This document shows positions 15,851 to 27,087 of a stretch of 64,000 nt of DNA, piece after piece (the first letter of the stretch is position 1; every line of letters begins with the position of its first letter). The stretch covers positions 496,001 to 560,000 of the forward strand of contig NZ_CP080506.1 in assembly GCF_020342455.1 (NCBI RefSeq). The letters run 5' to 3'. The notes under the pieces are model-generated. The model was not told where the DNA came from, made no database searches, and worked only from the letters and a program-made list of their open reading frames with translations. Both the position numbers and the translations under genes were made by a program. Source of the DNA: Profftia sp020342455. Lineage in GTDB: Bacteria > Pseudomonadota > Gammaproteobacteria > Enterobacterales > Enterobacteriaceae.

Positions 15851-18033
15851 TATTACTAATATATTAAAGGATCAAATATATATTTTTTAGTTAAAGAAGG
15901 GTAATAATCCCACAAGATTTATGTATTAAAAATTTATAATAATTAGTAAAGAGGTTTAAATTTAATAAAATTAGTTTTATTAGGATTAAAGTATTAATAT
16001 TTTTTTATATATTGCCTACAAGATTATAAGGTACCTACAATATCTTTATGTCTTTTCTTTATTTGTATTAATAAGAATAATGCGCACCAAAGATGATGTC
16101 TTTCATATATTGAAAATTTAAATAATTTTATTATTTATAGTATTGAATAAGAGTAAACTATAAAAAAGATTTAATCATACCCGTTTTGTTGTTAATATCT
16201 AACATATTTTATATGTGATAGTCCTAAAATTTAAAATACTATGAATTTATATTTTTATAATATATAACTTCTGTAAGTTAATCTTTTAAAGATTATTTTT
16301 AAAAAAATAGATATTATATTAACTAAATTTCATCGGCATTTATTTAACAGAAAACATACATTAATAAAAAAATTATTTTTTATAAAATAACAAATCTTTG
16401 TTTTTATTCTTAAATTTTTTTAGATTATTTTGAGGGATGACTATTAGTTTTATATATATAAATATTTCAAAAGAAATCTTAATCATATTTTTATAACAAA
16501 TTAAACTTAATTACTAATTAATAATAATTTATGGTAATAATCCTTAGTTATAATATAAAATTATAAGCATTAGTAATCTTGAATTCGCTATTTAATGATA
16601 TACCGTAAATATAATAAGAAAAAATAATATTATATATAATAACTTATTCTTAACTACTCATTTAATTTTTTGAATATACTTTATTAAGAAAATTTAATAA
16701 TATTCTAATGAGAAATAAAGATATATTTTCAATATATATAAGTGTATATATAATACATACGTAAAATATTTACACCAATCTGTAGTTTAGTAGCGTGATT
16801 CAAGTATATAATTTTTTGTATATTATCTATTTTATTGATCAATAATATAGCATTTATTCTTACAGAATAACTTAATATTTTGATTTTTATCATATATTTA
16901 ATAATGCAAAAGTATATTTACTGTTATTATTAGGAGAAAGTGTATTTCTATTCTAGAAATAATATATTATACAATTATATTGTAGTAAGTAACTAACATA
17001 AAAGACCTTTATTTAGATATAGTGAATGAAAGAAAAATTCTATCTTTAGAATGATTAGTATTAATTTTTATAGGATAATATTTTTAGGATTAAAGAATCA
17101 TCCCTTAATAATCTAACTACTTAGCCATAATAGTCTTTTAGTGTTGAGGTAATTTAAATAAATAGTTATGTTTATCAACAGTGTATACTTATGAATAGAA
17201 AAACAACTAGAAATTACAGTGACTAATTTTTATAGCAGTAATTTACTAAAATTTATTTATTAAAAAATTTAATAAATTTTTTCATTTCTTCTCGTTAATT
17301 ATATTAATTTTTATGGTTATATGCGTATATAAATTTTCTGTGCTTCTGATCTTAAGTTAATACTTTTATTATTATAATTTTTGTCTATTAAAATAATTTT
17401 TTATATAATTAAAAGTTATAACTTGTATTAAATTTAGTAAAATAAGGTAAAATAAGCTTATTATTATATAATAAGTAATTATATACCCTTATTATAATTT
17501 CTTGAAATCATTCATTTTATTATAAATAATACTATATAGTTAAAAGTAAAGTAAAGTATAACTTAGATTATACATATTGATTCAGTATATAATGTAATTA
17601 AAATTTTGTTTTTATATAAAGATATACAGAATGATAAATATCAGTACTGATTACAGTTATAGTGTATTGTTATTAATTTTTATCACACGATTATTTTTAT
17701 AATACAGTAATTGATATTAATAAATTTATTTTGGAGATATATTTATTAAATAGAATAATAAGAATTACTCTTTAAAAGTAAATATTCTATTAATACTAAT
17801 TAAACTATCAGTATAAATTTATATTATCTGAAGTAAATAAAAAGACAATAAATCGTCATTTAGTCTCTTTTTATGCTTTCAAAAGTAAATCATTCTATCC
17901 ATAATAAAAATTAGAAAATAGCGTATAATATCCACGATACAATGTAAGTTTAATTACATTACATTCCATTATATTAGAGTATTAATTAAATAGGTAAAAG
18001 TACTATTATGCGCCTAAAGTGTTAGAGGTTATA
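15851..18033. other. AT-rich gene desert
   Basis: About 2.2 kb with no supportable gene on either strand. Short AT hairpins occur, for example AATCTTT-T-AAAGATT at 16280-16294 followed by a T run, but such pairing is expected by chance at this composition. In E. coli dnaT precedes dnaC; no dnaT remnant can be read here. Confidence 0.6.
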
Positions 18034-18780
18034 ATGAAAGATATTACTAGCATGAATCTCATGCAGAAATTAAAAAGAATAATGCCTACCCATATTATTC
18101 CTAAGTTCACAAATGCTGAAGAATGGCGTATATGGCAAGAGAAGGAGGGACGTAAGTGTTCAGAAGCTATTGCAAGAGAAAATCAGGCTATGAAGATGCA
18201 GCGTGTATTTAAAAACTCTGGCATACGTTCTTTACATATGAATTGCTCATTCGATAATTATCTAATAGAGTGTAAAGGGCAGAGTTTAGCTTTAAAACGT
18301 GCTCGTCAGTACGCTAATGAATTTGATGGTAATATTGCTAGTTTTGTATTTTCAGGTAAACCTGGAACTGGTAAAAACCATCTAGCAGTAGCCATTAGTA
18401 ATAATTTAATTTTGCGTAATAAATCGGTATTTATTATAACAGTAGCTGATTTAATGTCTAGTATGAAAAGAACATTTAATAGTAACAGTAATACTACAGA
18501 AGAGTGTTTATTAACAAATATTAGTTCAGTTGATCTATTGGTGATTGATGAAATTGGTGTGCAGACTGAATCACGTTATGAAAAAGTTATCATCAACCAA
18601 ATAGTCGATCGACGATCTTCTTCAAAACGTCCTACGGGTATGCTTTCTAACTTGAATATACAAAATATGAATGCTCTTTTAGGTGAACGTGTTATAGATC
18701 GTATGAGTTTAGGTAATAGTTTATGGGTTAATTTTGATTGGGAAAGCTATCGTAGCAGGGTAGTTGGTAATGAATACTAA
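18034..18780 (+). CDS. dnaC: DNA helicase loader DnaC
   Basis: 248 residues from the ATG at 18034, against 245 in E. coli; TAGAGG lies just upstream. DnaC opens the DnaB ring and loads it on single-stranded DNA at oriC and at restarted forks. N-terminal DnaB-binding region (1-60), then an AAA+ domain with Walker A GKPGTGKN (108-115), Walker B LLVIDE (168-173), the long run VQTESRYEKVIINQIVDRRS and an arginine-finger region GERVIDRM. All ATPase motifs are intact. It stands alone: dnaT is absent beside it. Flanked by deserts. Confidence 0.97.
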   Translation: MKDITSMNLMQKLKRIMPTHIIPKFTNAEEWRIWQEKEGRKCSEAIARENQAMKMQRVFKNSGIRSLHMNCSFDNYLIECKGQSLALKRARQYANEFDGNIASFVFSGKPGTGKNHLAVAISNNLILRNKSVFIITVADLMSSMKRTFNSNSNTTEECLLTNISSVDLLVIDEIGVQTESRYEKVIINQIVDRRSSSKRPTGMLSNLNIQNMNALLGERVIDRMSLGNSLWVNFDWESYRSRVVGNEY

Positions 18781-21140
18781 AATTAAGTAACCTGGTAATA
18801 TTTGTAGGTGTTTAACTATATCCTTTAAAGGGTTTTATTGTGAAGAGGTAATATTAGTATTACTTATTTCTTTTATTATTTTAGATAAATATCTCATTTA
18901 TTATTAGATGTTAAGAATGTTATGAATTATCAATCATGTTGATAATAGATGTATTTGTATTAACTTTAATATGTAGAATACATATTCTACTATGTTTTAT
19001 ATACTATTTTATACCTTTATTATTTAAATATATAATAAGATTATTCATATCCTACAGTAAATAATAGTTAATATAAAATAATTTTTAAAATCAAGTATAT
19101 TTCTATATATTCTAGAATAGAATTTTTCATAATAAAATAAAATATTGACGATCACATAAACAACTGATATATGCGGTATCATATTAAGTAGTAACGTAGA
19201 ATACCTATTGATATGTATAAAAATATTATAAATTTAGGTAATTTATATTTTATCTTTTTTTCTACAACAATATATTTAAGAATAATAATGTGTTAATTAT
19301 TAATAGAATTAATTATCCGGTCATTATTAAATAATGAAAACTGACTTGCAATATTATATATGAGTTATTAAGATTAGTCATTTATTTATTTATTTTATCT
19401 ATAATAATTTAAATAATTGATTATATTTTTTCAGTTTATATTATTAATATTAATAAGAATTATTTATATAATTAATAAAATTTAATACTAATATTTATAT
19501 GTTTAATATGTAATATATATTTAAGTCTTTACTTTATTTTTCTATATTAAGTATAGATAAATATACTATGGTTTTATAATATTATTACTATATTTATTTG
19601 TTATATAAGATATTATCATTAATAAAAATGTTTTTAGAAAATAGATTATAAGTTAATTTATAAGTAGAGTATTAAGAGTAATAATATTACTCCACTAATT
19701 TTCTAATTTATTAGTAACAAAAATAGTTAGTATAGCTATTTAACTATCATAATTCTTAAACCATTTATCTAAAGTACGCAAAGTAAATATAATACTTTTT
19801 ATTTGTACTTATAAATATCAGATATCTTCTGTTCAGTCTAGATTTACATAATATATCAAAATATCTATTTAAGATCTTATGTCTTATACAGCATTGCATG
19901 AAAATATAGATATATTTGTTCAAGCGGTATTAGATTAACTAAAACTACTTAAATAAATGATATTATCATAACATAGCGTATAATTTATTTATTTTATCAT
20001 AGAGAAAAATAAACCATTTACTTATTATAAGTATATACTGAATAGATACAAACAGCTATTCATAGGAAGTATTTATATCTATATCAACATTTTGTTATAT
20101 AAGTACTTTAAGCTTTAAGTAGTTATGTCTTGTATATTACATTAAATTTTATTGATATATACCTATTCATTATAATAATATTAAGATGCATTACAGCGCT
20201 ATTTATACAATACTTTAACTTTTATAATTTTTAATAAATATCAGTTAGGTAAATAAGAGTAACTATAACTTCATAATATAAGTAAGTCCCTAGAATAATA
20301 TTTCTATGAATTAAGTATTATTTCTATATATTATATATAATTATTTTATAAAAAATAGCGCTAAACTTATTATTTTAATCAATTCATTTTATATAATTAT
20401 ATAATCTATATTGAATCTGATAGTTATATCTAATATTTTAGTTTTAAAGAGGTTATAATAGATTATTTAGTACTGAATATACTACATAGTATAAATACTT
20501 AATATATTATAAAGACCTAATAAAGTGTTTTACAGTAATAAAAATAAATTTTTATTTAGTGTGTTGAAATTTATAATTTATTTTATAATATAACATTTTA
20601 TAAAATAAAAACATATCATGCGTAGAATAACATAAATTATTTAGTTAGCTACATAGTTAAAAGACATATTTTATATATATCTTAAAAATAAAATTTTTTT
20701 ATGTTTAAACTATTTAATTAATATTTTATTTTTGATATTCACTAAATACAAATTTTTTTATAGTCTACTATTAGTTAGTAGTACTTCTAATTATTTATTA
20801 TACTAATTTTTTAGTAAAATTTTACTTTTATTTAAAAAAGTAATTTTAACTATCAAACACCATGTAATATAATTTAGTATTTTAAAATACTTCCATTATA
20901 TTACCTATATAATATTTTTTGCCTAAAGATAACTTACTTTCTAAAAACAAAAAATTATATAATATGTTAATTATAATTAAAACGTAAATATACTTAATTA
21001 GTAGATTACTACAATATGAGTTTCTATAACTTTAAGATATATATCTATGTAAAAATAATTTTAAATAATATATTTAGACAGCGTATATTTTATTTATAAT
21101 ATTTAACGATAACGATATCTACCTATTAGAAGAGGTTAAT
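18781..21140. other. AT-rich gene desert
   Basis: About 2.4 kb between dnaC and psd with frequent stops in all frames and no recognisable product, RNA gene or pseudogene remnant. Only simple AT runs and short palindromes such as ATTCTAGAAT are seen. The last ten bases carry the AGAGG Shine-Dalgarno of psd. Confidence 0.6.
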
Positions 21141-22022
21141 GTGTTCGATAAAATGAAAATTAAATTTCAATATTTACTTCCTAAACAAATTATTACTCAT
21201 CTTATTGGTTGGGTAGCAGATCAAGAGTTTGGATGGTTTACTCAGTTATTTATTAAAACTTTTATCAAATATTATAAAGTTAATATGAAGGAAGCTTTAT
21301 ATCCAAATCCTGAGCACTATAAAACTTTTAATGATTTTTTTATTCGTCAGTTACGTTATGGTATACGTCCAGTTACTGAAAATCCTGATCATTTAGTATC
21401 TCCTGTAGATGGTATAATTAGCCAATTAGGTAAAATAAAACAAGGTAAAATTATACAGGCTAAAAAGCATGATTACTCCCTTGAATCACTTCTGGCAGGT
21501 AACTACTTCTTAGCAGAAGAATTTAAAGATGGTCATTTTGCTACTATTTATCTTTCTCCTAGAGATTATCATCGGGTACACATGCCATGTAACGGTATAC
21601 TACAAGAGATGATTTATGTACCAGGAGAGTTATTTTCTGTCAATCTCCTGATGATTTCAAATATACCTAATTTATTTGCTCGTAACGAACGTTTAATTTG
21701 TATTTTTAAAACGGATTTTGGCTTAATGGCACAAATTTTAGTGGGTGCTACTATTGTAGGTAGTATTAAAACAGCATGGTCAGGAACTGTAAATATAACT
21801 CGTGAAGGCATTGTTAAGAGATGGACTTACCCTAGTACTGGTACCGGGGTGATTATGTTAAAAAAAGGAGAAGAGATGGGATATTTTAAATTAGGATCCA
21901 CTATTATAAATTTATTTACAGCTAATCATATTCAATTTACTCCAAATTTTATCAGTGGATTTAAGATTATTATGGGTGGAGATTTTGCGCAAAGAGCAAC
22001 TCTTACACAAACAAAAGGATAA
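21141..22022 (+). CDS. psd: Phosphatidylserine decarboxylase proenzyme
   Basis: 293 residues, against 322 in E. coli; the non-conserved acidic C-terminal tail is missing. Psd makes phosphatidylethanolamine from phosphatidylserine at the inner membrane. It self-cleaves to form a pyruvoyl group at the serine of LGST (S253). The triad residues D90 (PVDG) and H147 (YHRVHMP) are present. GTG start chosen because AGAGG lies 5 bases upstream and MFDKMKIKFQ aligns with the E. coli start; an ATG four codons later is badly spaced. Followed by mscM, as in E. coli. Confidence 0.96.
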   Translation: MFDKMKIKFQYLLPKQIITHLIGWVADQEFGWFTQLFIKTFIKYYKVNMKEALYPNPEHYKTFNDFFIRQLRYGIRPVTENPDHLVSPVDGIISQLGKIKQGKIIQAKKHDYSLESLLAGNYFLAEEFKDGHFATIYLSPRDYHRVHMPCNGILQEMIYVPGELFSVNLLMISNIPNLFARNERLICIFKTDFGLMAQILVGATIVGSIKTAWSGTVNITREGIVKRWTYPSTGTGVIMLKKGEEMGYFKLGSTIINLFTANHIQFTPNFISGFKIIMGGDFAQRATLTQTKG

Positions 22023-22184
22023 ATAAAATACTAAGAAATATTCTAAGATTAACTTAATAATATAAAAGATAAAATCTCTTTACTAAATAAAAATATTATA
22101 TCTATATGCTTTATTTTAAATATTTTTTACTATTAAATATTATATAAGGATTAATGAAAAAAATCTCTAAAGAAAGGAAAAATT

Positions 22185-25100
22185 ATGCGCCTGATTACCA
22201 AATTATTGATAACCGGGTTACTGATATTATCCCTTCCGGTAGATTTGAATGCTACCTTTAATGAAAAGAAAATTTATCATACATTAACACAAATTGAGAC
22301 TCATAACAATACTGCTAATCAAGCTGAAATAGTTGAAGTACTCCAGGGCAGTTTAAAGTGGTTAAATAAGATTAAGGAATCTACCCAACGTACTCAGAAG
22401 TACTTAAAAATTATTAGTGACTTTCCTAAACTTAACACTGAACTACGTCAGCAGTTAGGCAATAAAAAAATTCCACCACTAATTGTATCTAATATGTCTT
22501 CTAAAGACGTTGAACAGCTAATCTTACAAACTAGCAGGCAATTATTGGAAGTATCACATGCATTACAACAAGAGTTATATCAATCACGTAAGATTAGTGA
22601 TTCACTTAATAAAATTCCACAAAAACAAGTTATATTTCGTAAATATTTAGCAGAAGCAGAATATAGATTAAAAAATATTATTACTACTAATACACAGTTA
22701 TCACAGGCTAAATATAACCAATTGCAAGCTGAAGTTGTAGCACACGAAGCATTGGTAGATGAATTAGAACTTGAGCAGATTTCAGCAGAAAATCGTCAAG
22801 AATTATCGCGATTACAAGTTGATGTATTACGTAAGCATCACAAATGGCTTAAAATTAAATTAAAAGATTTACATAATATTCTACATTTTCAGCGTCAGAG
22901 AGAAGCTAAGCAGGTCTTAAGGCATACTGAACAACTAATAGAACACAGTCAAGATATTCCGCAATTTATCACAAAACAGCTTAAAATAAACCAAGATCTC
23001 TCACGATTATGGAATGAACAAACAGCTAAAATGAATGAGATTGCCAGCCAGCAACGTATTGTTGAGACACAAAATATACAAGTATGTCAAGCACTTAGTA
23101 CAATTAGAGAACAGTCCCAGTGGCTAGGAGAATCAACTGCTTTAGGGGATACTCTTCGAGCACAGGTTGCTCGTTTACCAGATAAACCAAAATTACAGAA
23201 GTTTGACGGTGAAATGGCAAAACTACGGGTACAACGACTTCATTTTGAAAATTTAATTAATAAAATAGATACCATATCAGATTATAAAAAAAATGATGGT
23301 AAAACTTTAACCGCCTCACAAAAACTTTTGTTAAAAAACCAATTAGCTATACAAAAAGAATTATTAAATTCTCTATTATCTGGTTGTGATTTACAAATTC
23401 TGGAACTCACTAAACTTAAAATAGCTAATACACAACTTATTGATGCGCTTGCAGAAATTAAATATTTAACCCATCGATATCTTTTTTGGACAGCTGATGT
23501 TAATCCTTTGCATATGACAGCACCATTAGATATATTAGAAAGTTTAAATTGTTTCTTATCACTTAATACATTATCTCAGATTAGCAAAGCCTGTTGTATG
23601 ATGATAACATCCAAAGAAACTCTGTTACCCTTATTGTGTATAATGCTATTAGTCAGTTTTAGTTTATATTCTCGTCGTTATTACCAATCATTTATGGAAC
23701 GCGCTACTTTTAAAGTAGGTAAGGTCACTCAAGACCACATTGCACTAACTTTACGTAGTGTTTTTTGGTCAATACTTGCCTCTTTACCATTATTATCTCT
23801 ATGGGCAGTTTTAGGTTATGGTTTGCAGAATGCATGGCCATATCCTGTGGCTATGGCTATAGGATATGGTGTAAATACTGCACTACCAGTGTTATGGGCA
23901 TTCATGATTAGCGCTGCATTTGCACATCCACATGGGCTGTTTATCGCTCATTTTCGATGGAAAGAATATCAAGTGAAACGTGCAATGCGCTATTATCGTA
24001 TGTCAATATGGTTTATTGTACCTTTACTGATTGCATTAGTAACATTTAATAATATGAATGATCGTTTTTTTGCTGGATCTCTAGGAAGATCTTGTTTTAT
24101 TATGCTCTGTTTAGCTCTGAGCATGCTGACTATTAGTCTTAAGCGAGCTAAAATTCCACTGTACTTAAATAAACAGGGAGATGGAGATAATTTAATAAAT
24201 CATGCATTATGGTGGGTTTTGCTTTGTGCACCATTAGTTGCAGCTTTTGCTTCATTGTTTGGATACTTTAATACAGCACAGGTTTTATTGGCTCGTTTAG
24301 AAAGTTCGGTTGCTATTTGGTTTATACTTCTTGTTGTGTACTATATTATTCGTCGCTGGATGTTAATACAGAAACGGCGAATTGCTTTTGAGCGTGCGAA
24401 ACAACGTCGTGCAGAACGTCTTGAAAAAAGAAGTAAGAGTGAAGAAGATTCTACTCCACATAGTATTGAAGGTAGTCAAGATATTGAAGAACCGGTAGTT
24501 GATTTAGATGCTATTAGCGCTCAATCTTTACGTTTAGTACGTTCAATTCTAACTATGGTAGCTTTAGTTTTACTTATTTGGTTATGGTCTGAACTGCATT
24601 CTGCTTTTGCTTTTCTTGAAAATATTCATCTGTGGGATATAACCTCTTCAGCAAAAGGTGTGGAAAGTCTTCAGGCAATAACATTAGGTGCAGTATTAAT
24701 TGCCATATTAATTATGTTTGTTACTGTACAGTTAGTTAAAAATTTACCAGCATTATTAGAACTTGGTTTATTACAACATTTAGATTTAACTCCTGGTACA
24801 GGATACGCTATTACTAGTATAACAAAATATTTACTATTACTTTTTGGTGGTTTAATTAGTTTTTCTATGTTAGGAATTGAATGGGTGAAATTGCAATGGC
24901 TAGTAGCTGCTTTAACCCTGGGTTTAGGTTTTGGATTACAAGAAATTGTAGCTAATTTTGCTTCTGGTCTTATTATATTATTTGAAAAACCGATTCGCAT
25001 TGGAGATACTGTAACTATCCGCGATCTTACTGGTTCTATTACTAAAATAAATACTCGTGCTACTACTATTTCTGATTGGGATAGAAAGGAAATTATAGTT

Positions 25101-25478
25101 CCAAATAAAGCTTTTATTACTGAACAGTTTATTAATTGGTCATTAAGCGATACTATAACTCGTGTGGTACTAACCGTACCAACTGATACTAGTGCTGATA
25201 GTAGGAAAGTGACTAGTATTTTATTAGAAGCAGCTGCCAAATGTTCACTTGTGTTAGAAGTACCAGCTCCAGAGGCTTATTTAGTTGATATACAGCAAGG
25301 TATACAAATTTTTGAATTGCGTATTTATGCTGCTGAGATGTCGCATCGTATGCCACTGAGACATGAAATGCATCAACTTATTCTGTCTTATTTTCATCAA
25401 AATTCTCTTATATTACCTTTTCCCCCATTACAAATTAGCATCAATACTTTAAGGAAATCTCGTAATCAATATAGCTAA
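22185..25478 (+). CDS. mscM: Large mechanosensitive channel of the MscS family, MscM
   Basis: 1097 residues, against 1107 in E. coli, uninterrupted. It begins with a signal peptide (1-23), then a long helical periplasmic domain (to about 470) rich in Gln/Glu/Leu, then several transmembrane segments, a basic cytoplasmic loop (KRRIAFERAKQRRAERLEKR), and the C-terminal MscS pore domain with GFGLQEIVANFASGLIILFE and PIRIGDTVTIRDLTGSITKI. It opens under membrane tension to release solutes. ATG preceded by AAGAAAGG. 162 bases after psd, the enterobacterial order. Confidence 0.96.
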   Translation: MRLITKLLITGLLILSLPVDLNATFNEKKIYHTLTQIETHNNTANQAEIVEVLQGSLKWLNKIKESTQRTQKYLKIISDFPKLNTELRQQLGNKKIPPLIVSNMSSKDVEQLILQTSRQLLEVSHALQQELYQSRKISDSLNKIPQKQVIFRKYLAEAEYRLKNIITTNTQLSQAKYNQLQAEVVAHEALVDELELEQISAENRQELSRLQVDVLRKHHKWLKIKLKDLHNILHFQRQREAKQVLRHTEQLIEHSQDIPQFITKQLKINQDLSRLWNEQTAKMNEIASQQRIVETQNIQVCQALSTIREQSQWLGESTALGDTLRAQVARLPDKPKLQKFDGEMAKLRVQRLHFENLINKIDTISDYKKNDGKTLTASQKLLLKNQLAIQKELLNSLLSGCDLQILELTKLKIANTQLIDALAEIKYLTHRYLFWTADVNPLHMTAPLDILESLNCFLSLNTLSQISKACCMMITSKETLLPLLCIMLLVSFSLYSRRYYQSFMERATFKVGKVTQDHIALTLRSVFWSILASLPLLSLWAVLGYGLQNAWPYPVAMAIGYGVNTALPVLWAFMISAAFAHPHGLFIAHFRWKEYQVKRAMRYYRMSIWFIVPLLIALVTFNNMNDRFFAGSLGRSCFIMLCLALSMLTISLKRAKIPLYLNKQGDGDNLINHALWWVLLCAPLVAAFASLFGYFNTAQVLLARLESSVAIWFILLVVYYIIRRWMLIQKRRIAFERAKQRRAERLEKRSKSEEDSTPHSIEGSQDIEEPVVDLDAISAQSLRLVRSILTMVALVLLIWLWSELHSAFAFLENIHLWDITSSAKGVESLQAITLGAVLIAILIMFVTVQLVKNLPALLELGLLQHLDLTPGTGYAITSITKYLLLLFGGLISFSMLGIEWVKLQWLVAALTLGLGFGLQEIVANFASGLIILFEKPIRIGDTVTIRDLTGSITKINTRATTISDWDRKEIIVPNKAFITEQFINWSLSDTITRVVLTVPTDTSADSRKVTSILLEAAAKCSLVLEVPAPEAYLVDIQQGIQIFELRIYAAEMSHRMPLRHEMHQLILSYFHQNSLILPFPPLQISINTLRKSRNQYS

Positions 25479-27087
25479 AAAATAGTTTAATTTTTTATTA
25501 CTTAATAAAATATTTATTATTAAATTTATTATAATAATTAAAAACAATTTAGAGTATATAATATATTATATTTTTATATAAATATTATTATGAAAGCTCT
25601 TAATAATAAAAGATAGTTCTAGTTATCTAACATATGTATTATTTATATAACTTAGTATTGTATTTTTAGGGAGTGTTGAAATTTTTAGTATTACTTAGAA
25701 TATTTTACTGTATATAAATATACTTTATAGTATTAACTATATTAAAATTTAATATTTTATTTTTTATCTCATGTCAGTATATTATTTGGAAATAGATACA
25801 TAAACAAAATATACTTCTTTATAAAAAGTAATCCAATTAACGAAATTAATAATTATTATTATTGTATTAATGCAATTAATTAATAACTTTTATAAAAGTT
25901 AAGATATCATTAAATGATATATATTTTGTTATATCATAATATATTATATTATATTATATTATAAGATAAGTTATTATTTTTGATTAATGATCTAAATATG
26001 TTTTAAAAAGATAAATTATAAGATATAAAAATAATTTAAAGTATATTACTTATCTTCACAGATTGGCGATGATGATTTATTTTTATATTTATATAGCATA
26101 TCGTAATAGTTTTATATAAATTAATATATTTATATTACTATTAAGGTATTTAATAATATATTTTATAGGTTTTTATATATTATTATAATATAATTTAATT
26201 AAATAACATTTATTAATATATGATCAAAGCATAAAATTAATTATTTTAAAATTATTATTATAATTAGAAAAGTGAAGAAATATATCTTATCAACTAGCAT
26301 AAATTTATAAGTATTTTATAAATTTAATATAGGTACATTCTATTTTAAATTATTATTATTATAATACTTCATAAAAAGAATATTTAAGAGTATAGTGATT
26401 AATAGTTTTTTATTTTAAATATATATCTGATATTAATTATTATATAATTATTTATAATAATAAAAATTATTCAATATTAATTTTTATGTATTTTCCAAAT
26501 AATTAATTATGTTATATAAGTATAACATTTAATTTTTTGATTACATATAGTTATCAAAAGAATAACTAAAAAGGATCTGAATTGATCTTTTAATTAATCC
26601 ATTATGGTTTTAGTTAAAGCATATTGTTATAAGAATTTGAAGGAAGTTAGTGACTTTAGTTTACTATATATAAGAGTAAATAGCGAAAGAATTCTTTATT
26701 AAAATATTTTTATCTGCGTTATTAAAAAGCTACATGAAGTATTTGTACTGTTTTATAACAATAAGGTTATTATATATTTTCAAAATATTTGTATTTTCAT
26801 ACTTTAATTTTTTAATAAGGATTATTATACACTATTAGTGATTGATTTTAGTATTAATAATCAGCATATACTAAAGTTAATGTTCTTTATAAGAAGATAT
26901 AAATAAAAATATTTATATATATGCATTTTGTTTAAGTTATAAGTATAATATAATAATATTATAATATATAATATATAATATAATAATGCACTAACTTAAA
27001 GTCATTAACTTTATTAGTCTACAACTATCGTTAATAATGTTTTTAATGATTGAAAATTAATATATTTTTATTAAATTGCATCACTAT
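25479..27087. other. AT-rich gene desert with simple repeats
   Basis: About 1.6 kb between the convergent mscM and yegH. No gene or remnant is readable. It contains an ATATT pentamer repeated four times at 25941-25963 and an alternating AATAT/ATTAT tract at about 26944-26988. A 6-bp hairpin (27082-27098) overlaps the yegH stop. Confidence 0.6.

Noticed and set aside
17850..17876. Possible terminator before dnaC (AAAAAGAC ... GTCTCTTTTT)
   Set aside because: The stem needs a two-base bulge and a long loop; too weak to call.
24671..25240. 189-codon frame antisense to mscM
   Set aside because: Shadow of the MscS domain coding sequence; no recognisable protein features.
25941..25963. ATATT tandem repeats as a possible CRISPR or iteron array
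   Set aside because: Five-base units without spacers; simple-sequence slippage.
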